DNA from: Paenibacillus luteus
GTDB lineage: Bacteria; Bacillota; Bacilli; Paenibacillales; Paenibacillaceae
DNA length: 64,000 nt
Assembly (NCBI RefSeq): GCF_006542765.1
Contig: NZ_SKCD01000012.1
Span: 62,001 to 126,000 of the forward strand
Direction: 5' to 3'
This document shows positions 60,172 to 64,000 of this stretch, in pieces. The notes under the pieces are model-generated. The model was not told the DNA's origin. It worked only from the letters and a program-made list of their open reading frames with translations, and ran no database searches. Numbering within the stretch: position 1 is the stretch's first letter; every line of letters begins with the position of its first letter. A program made the position numbers and the translations under genes.

Positions 60172-60606
60172 TTAGCGGCAAAACCGATCGAAAGCGTCAG
60201 ACAGATCGGCTGCAATATCCGATGCCGAACGATTTTCAATCTGGTGGCGCTCAATAAAGTGTACTAGCTCTCCATCCTTCATCAACGCGATCGATGGGGA
60301 AGATGGCGGGTATGGAGCGAAATATTCACGAGCCTTCGCCGTTGCTTCTTTATCTTGACCTGCGAACACCGTATAGAGATGATCTGGTGTAATATCATGC
60401 TGCAGCGCGTCTGCTACGCCTGGACGGCACTGGCCAGCAGCACAACCGCATACCGAGTTAATAACGACAAGAGCTGTACCCTTTGCGTTAGGCAATTTTT
60501 CTTCTACTTCTTCAGGTGTGCGAAGCTCCTGAATACCAATGCGAGTAAGATCGTCCCGCATAGGCTGCACCATATCTAACATGTATCGTTCGAATGACAT
60601 CGACAT
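60172..60606 (-). CDS. BrxA/BrxB family bacilliredoxin
   Basis: This 144-residue protein has the CGC redox motif in INSVCGCAAGQCRPG near 50 and PPSSPSIALMKDGELVHFIE near 100, the thioredoxin-like bacilliredoxin (formerly YphP/YqiW) pattern. These remove bacillithiol from proteins after oxidative stress. AAAGGAG lies 9 nt before the ATG. It is joined to nadE in an operon, tying redox repair to NAD supply. BrxA and BrxB cannot be separated from the sequence alone. Confidence 0.92.
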   Translation of the reverse strand: MSMSFERYMLDMVQPMRDDLTRIGIQELRTPEEVEEKLPNAKGTALVVINSVCGCAAGQCRPGVADALQHDITPDHLYTVFAGQDKEATAKAREYFAPYPPSSPSIALMKDGELVHFIERHQIENRSASDIAADLSDAFDRFCR

Positions 60607-60660
60607 CGAAACACACTCCTTTAATTACTTTATTTTAGCTACTATTATACCGTCCGTAGT

Positions 60661-60700
60661 CAAAATAAAGCAACCGGAGCGGCCGCTCCGGCTGTTCTTT
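60661..60700. terminator. GC-rich bidirectional terminator between bacilliredoxin and DUF3905 genes
   Basis: CCGGAGCGGCCGCTCCGG is a perfect 18-base palindrome (60674-60691) followed by T-rich sequence on both strands. Confidence 0.75.
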
Positions 60701-60707
60701 TTAAAGC

Positions 60708-61082
60708 CTAATCCGGTTGTGTCCCAGGATCATCGAGGCCATATGCCGCATTTTTGTCAGGATGTGTAAATATGCCGCCTTCCGGCAGCTGGCCCATCTC
60801 AAAAATATCTCGGTTATCCGCCGTTAGAAAGCCCACGTCCTTAAACGGATGCACCCATTCATCGCCCGCCATAATGGCAGGATCGGTATCCTCGCTCCAT
60901 TGGGACAAAGGCGAATCCGGAGATTCGTATTCATGATCTCCGATCACAACGCCGTACTGATTCACAAATGGCGCACGGCTGCCCCGCCCCTGCCGAAACT
61001 GCGGCAAAAACTCAATTTCGTAAGGATCAAGCGCTGGATCATCGCCATGCAGCTGCTCTCCCTCAAACGTGGGATCAGTCAT
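60708..61082 (-). CDS. DUF3905 domain protein
   Basis: This 124-residue acidic protein has PFVNQYGVVIGDHEYESPDS near 38 and SQWSEDTDPAIMAGDEWVHP near 60, the DUF3905 pattern. The family occurs in endospore formers and has no known activity. GGAGGTGA lies 5 nt before the ATG. It begins 15 bases after the stop of a 47-residue gene in the same direction, and the two likely form an operon. Confidence 0.82.
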   Translation of the reverse strand: MTDPTFEGEQLHGDDPALDPYEIEFLPQFRQGRGSRAPFVNQYGVVIGDHEYESPDSPLSQWSEDTDPAIMAGDEWVHPFKDVGFLTADNRDIFEMGQLPEGGIFTHPDKNAAYGLDDPGTQPD

Positions 61083-61097
61083 TTGCTCACCTCCGCG

Positions 61098-61241
61098 CTA
61101 GATAGAAGGACGATTAGGTCCATCCAGCTTTTTATCGAAACCTTCCGACTCTGGCGACTTGCTGTTCTTGCCAGCCGTGTTTTTTGCTGCTTGCTGCGCC
61201 TGTTCAGCCGAACGCTCCTTCTGTTCATTGTGCTCTGTCAT
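61098..61241 (-). CDS. 47-residue hydrophilic protein upstream of DUF3905
   Basis: An ATG at 61241 preceded by GGGAGGAGG with 8 nt spacing opens a 47-codon frame: MTEHNEQKERSAEQAQQAAK, then KNTAGKNSKSPES and a C-terminal FDKKLDGPNRPS. It is highly polar and rich in Gln, Lys, Ser and Ala, the kind of make-up seen in small spore proteins. The FDKKLDGPNRPS end looks conserved, in my recollection, in small Firmicute proteins, but I cannot name the family. Confidence 0.7.
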   Translation of the reverse strand: MTEHNEQKERSAEQAQQAAKNTAGKNSKSPESEGFDKKLDGPNRPSI

Positions 61242-61391
61242 GGCTTTGCCCTCCTCCCGTCATGCTCTCCAGCCGCTTTGGCCGGTGTTCTTTCCAGAGT
61301 AGTATGCGCAGCCGCGCCTTTCCTTATAAATCCTGAGACAACCTGACCCTATTCATCTTAATCATTAGTTTCTGGCTGGTCTCGTTCTTAT

Positions 61392-63077
61392 TCAAATCGC
61401 GAAATCCGGTACCTCCGCCTGCTCCTTTACCAGAAAAAAAGTAACCACGAACGTTGTTCCTTCGCCTTCCTCGGATTCTACATCGATGCGGCCATTGTGA
61501 CGTTCGGCAATACTTAAGCAGAGAGGGAGACCGAGCCCTGTGCCTTGTGTTTTCGTTGAAAAAAACGGTTCAAATAAATGCTTCATCTGATCCTGTGAAA
61601 TGCCCACTCCTTGATCTGATATCCGCAGCTCGATCTTTTCCCCAAAGCTGACCGTATTGATCCGAAGCGTGCCATTATCCCCCATTGCTTCCATCCCATT
61701 ACGGGCAATATTAAGCAGCAGCTGCTTAATTTCTCTGTCATTAAGCATAATCAGCGGCACATGCTTGTCCAAGTTCACTTCAATCGTTTGCCCGCGCAAA
61801 TTCGCATCCGCCATCAGCAGCGGAATCAGCTCATGAATAACTGCATGTAAGGAAGTTGGCTCCATTTTGAGCACCCTATTTTGGGCCAGGGAAAGAAAAT
61901 CGCTAATAATCATATTCGCCCGATCAAGCTCATCAATGATGATTTGAAAATATTCTCCTTGGTTTTTCTCGCTTCGTTCCTGAATCAGCTGAACAAAACC
62001 TCGAATTACCGCCATCGGATTTCGAATTTCGTGTGTGATACTCGCTGCCATCTGGCCAACCAAGCTAAGCCGCTCCATCCGGCCTACCTCATTCTGCAAA
62101 TGGTGTATTTCGGTCACATCCTGCGCAATGAGCGCCGCGCCTGCATTTTTATCATTTAACGAAGTGCGAAGTGAAATTGTAGTTAGCAGGAGCATCGTTT
62201 CACCATTTACAAAGGGAACAAGCGATACTTTCTCACCATCAAGCGCTTGAATCAGCAGCTTGACGCAGGCATCCTCTTGTCCGATCTGAAAAACTTCCGG
62301 AAAGGACGAGCCCAATATTTGCATGGCGCTTGTATATTCGGAATGAAGGAAAAATAGCTTTTTGGCCATTTCATTAAAATGAGTGATCCTTCCCTCATGA
62401 TCAACAACGATGACGCCAAATGAAGTTTCATCTATAAATTGCTGGAGCTTTACCGCTTCGTTGTGATAATTTGCCGATACCCTTTTCACTTCATCATACA
62501 GCAGCTGCTTCTCCTTCACGCTCTCGATCATAAAGATAGACAGCCAGGTTGCCGTCAAAGTTGCCAATACAGCAACGATAAGCGACACAACCATAATAAA
62601 CGACCATGAAACGTCGCTATAACCGATAAACCCAACCATGCTGATGACAAAATAAAGCATAAACACCGACATCAGCAGCAAGCCCTTCCTCTCCTTGTAT
62701 AGGGCAGAGGCACGGCTGAAAGGACGAACAGAAAGCAGCACAAGTGGAATAAACACGACGAGAAGCATGATGAAACTGACCGTTTCCCAGCTGCTGTCCA
62801 GCATTGGAATTCTCACGGCTACATAAATAATCGTCAAAACGACCAGCGTTGGCACTCCCCCATAAAGTGAACCTATTAAATAGGGGATTAGTCGAAAATC
62901 AACATCGTAGCCTAGTACGCTAGATGTGCTCAGCATGCACAACAGCATGGAAGCACCACAAAAAATCCCCATAAAGACCGGCATCCCCTTCCAGCCATGC
63001 TCTTTATGGGACCAAAGCTGGAAAGCGAACACCGGCAATAAGGATACGATAAATTGTAACAGCAATTCTTTTAACAC
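61392..63077 (-). CDS. Membrane PAS sensor histidine kinase (KinB-like, sporulation type)
   Basis: This 561-residue kinase has an N-terminal block of about six membrane helices (residues 5-185) resembling the LytS/KinB 5TM region. A PAS domain follows at about 215-325 (FIDETSFGVIVVDHEGRITH). The H box ITHEIRNPMAVIRGFVQLI holds the phosphorylated His near 345, and the ATPase domain has N box NIARNGMEAMG, G1 ISDQGVGIS and G2 GTGLGLPLCLS. Kinases of this plan feed the Spo0F/Spo0A phosphorelay. No response regulator gene is adjacent, which fits an orphan sporulation kinase. The start is GTG at 63077. Confidence 0.88.
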   Translation of the reverse strand: MLKELLLQFIVSLLPVFAFQLWSHKEHGWKGMPVFMGIFCGASMLLCMLSTSSVLGYDVDFRLIPYLIGSLYGGVPTLVVLTIIYVAVRIPMLDSSWETVSFIMLLVVFIPLVLLSVRPFSRASALYKERKGLLLMSVFMLYFVISMVGFIGYSDVSWSFIMVVSLIVAVLATLTATWLSIFMIESVKEKQLLYDEVKRVSANYHNEAVKLQQFIDETSFGVIVVDHEGRITHFNEMAKKLFFLHSEYTSAMQILGSSFPEVFQIGQEDACVKLLIQALDGEKVSLVPFVNGETMLLLTTISLRTSLNDKNAGAALIAQDVTEIHHLQNEVGRMERLSLVGQMAASITHEIRNPMAVIRGFVQLIQERSEKNQGEYFQIIIDELDRANMIISDFLSLAQNRVLKMEPTSLHAVIHELIPLLMADANLRGQTIEVNLDKHVPLIMLNDREIKQLLLNIARNGMEAMGDNGTLRINTVSFGEKIELRISDQGVGISQDQMKHLFEPFFSTKTQGTGLGLPLCLSIAERHNGRIDVESEEGEGTTFVVTFFLVKEQAEVPDFAI

Positions 63078-63196
63078 TTAAGATCGCTTCCCCCTACCCG
63101 CGCTCCAAATGCATGCCACAAATTTGATTATTATTAAAACAAACATTCCCATATAAGACGACCTATTACTCCGATTAAAACATAAAAGGCATGATT

Positions 63197-64000
63197 TTAC
63201 AATTGATCCATCAACCAATTTATGATCATATGAATGGCTTCCTCGCCTTCCAAATCATTATGCAGCTCATGGAACCCGCCTTCCCAAATTTTAAAATGAC
63301 AGCGTTTTCCAAGACCTTCGGCCAATATGCTGCTCGCTTCAAGCGAAGTCACACGATCGGAAGTTCCGTGCATGAGCAATAAAGGCACCTGGAGCTGATC
63401 TGCATGGGCTAAAGCCCACTCTCCGCCAGCTGTAACTTCTACATAAGTCTGGATCGTAATTTTCGTGTGGCATAACGGATCTTCAACGATAGGAGCCGCG
63501 TCATCGTAACCTGGCCGAAATAAATCAGCAGGGTTTAAGCCTGTGGATTGATGCATCGTTGGCAGCACGTCCGCAAGCCTGCGCCCTACCCACTCTACCG
63601 CCGGGTTTGGCTTGAATGCCAGCCTTAGCCACGGACTCGTAAGAATAAGCCCTTTAATAGGCGGAAGAAGCCGGAGCGCGCTGTTCAACGCCACATTGCC
63701 CCCCATGCTGTGGCCGTACAAAAATATAGAAACGCCGGGATGGCGCTGTCCCGCCGCTTCAATCATCAAAGCGACATCGCTCGCCGCTGCGCCAAGTGAA
63801 GGCAAATGCCCCCGCTTGCCAGAGGATAGACCGTGACCCTGCTGGTCAAGCGCAATTAGCGCGATCCCCGCCTCTGCGAAACGGGCCGCTACATGCGTGT
63901 AGCGGTCGCCATGCTCCCCCATGCCATGCACGAGGCAGACAACTGCCTTTATATTCGTTGACTCCGGCTTCCACTCCCTCAGAAACAATGAGGCACCTTT
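63197..64000 (-). CDS. Alpha/beta hydrolase, monoacylglycerol lipase type, cut by the window edge
   Basis: About 268 residues are in the window, with no convincing start; the frame is open to base 64000, so the N terminus lies outside. Motifs are VCLVHGMGEHGDRYTHVA near the start, ALDQQGHGLSSGKRGHLPS, the nucleophile elbow YGHSMGGNVAL, MHGTSDRVTS (Asp) and GGFHELHNDLEGEEAI (His). The pattern is that of monoacylglycerol lipases and lysophospholipases of the hydrolase_4 group. The membrane or cytosolic location and substrate cannot be told from this part. Confidence 0.85.
   Translation of the reverse strand, partial: KGASLFLREWKPESTNIKAVVCLVHGMGEHGDRYTHVAARFAEAGIALIALDQQGHGLSSGKRGHLPSLGAAASDVALMIEAAGQRHPGVSIFLYGHSMGGNVALNSALRLLPPIKGLILTSPWLRLAFKPNPAVEWVGRRLADVLPTMHQSTGLNPADLFRPGYDDAAPIVEDPLCHTKITIQTYVEVTAGGEWALAHADQLQVPLLLMHGTSDRVTSLEASSILAEGLGKRCHFKIWEGGFHELHNDLEGEEAIHMIINWLMDQL

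Overview
The window reads as a chromosomal segment of a low-to-mid GC, spore-forming Gram-positive bacterium, most likely Paenibacillus or a close relative. The evidence is AGGAGG-type ribosome binding sites 6-10 nt before most starts, frequent TTG and GTG starts, hairpin terminators between operons, and Firmicute families: KapB, bacilliredoxin, a YkpA-like ABC-F protein, DUF3905, a KinB-like kinase and CUT1/CUT2 sugar ABC systems. I saw no tRNA, rRNA, CRISPR array or prophage. This is inference from families, not from a database search.

Layout. 1-7.6 kb: surface and polysaccharide functions. These are a cut-off family 2 glycosyltransferase, an O-antigen-ligase-type protein, a bactofilin, an ABC-2 exporter, and a PilZ / mannose-1-phosphate guanylyltransferase / zinc-ribbon operon. 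7.7-20.7 kb: housekeeping genes, comprising an XRE regulator, glutamate synthase large subunit, a decayed GDSL hydrolase, KapB, a diacylglycerol glucosyltransferase-like enzyme, ACT-malic enzyme, a DedA protein with a structured leader, an SH3/NlpC-P60 endopeptidase and a manganese-efflux-type CDF transporter. 21-28.6 kb: a rhamnose (CUT2) uptake locus with rhaM, rhaS, rhaQ, rhaP and rhaT, plus a second RbsA-type ATPase and a DeoR regulator. 28.7-35.8 kb: an alpha-glucoside locus arranged LacI regulator, binding protein, two permeases, GH13 glucosidase, resembling rhizobial aglR-EFG-A. It has palindromic operators, a near-consensus cre site, and a four-copy 39-bp repeat between the binding protein and first permease genes. 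36-50 kb: mixed metabolism and repair (ABC-F, FAD oxidase, Gfo/Idh oxidoreductase, metallo-beta-lactamase fold hydrolase, HEAT protein, transglutaminase-like protein, KDPG aldolase, mutY, AraC, cytochrome c, acpS). 50.1-51.6 kb: a complete IS1202/ISNCY-type insertion sequence with an 18-bp target duplication. 51.6-54.9 kb: a copper operon (DUF4198 protein and CopC-CopD fusion) whose first ribosome binding site sits in an 11-bp inverted repeat. 55-64 kb: an uncharacterised 543-residue protein diverging from an SGNH hydrolase, then DUF2809, Nudix, nadE, bacilliredoxin, DUF3905, a 47-residue protein, a sporulation-type histidine kinase and a cut-off lipase.

The most unusual signals are regulatory. 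They are the hairpin repeat family lying immediately 5' of ribosome binding sites at two loci, the ribosome-site-sequestering leader of the copper operon, the leader before the DedA gene, and an apparent AUA start behind a transcription terminator. No wholly new multi-gene system is evident.
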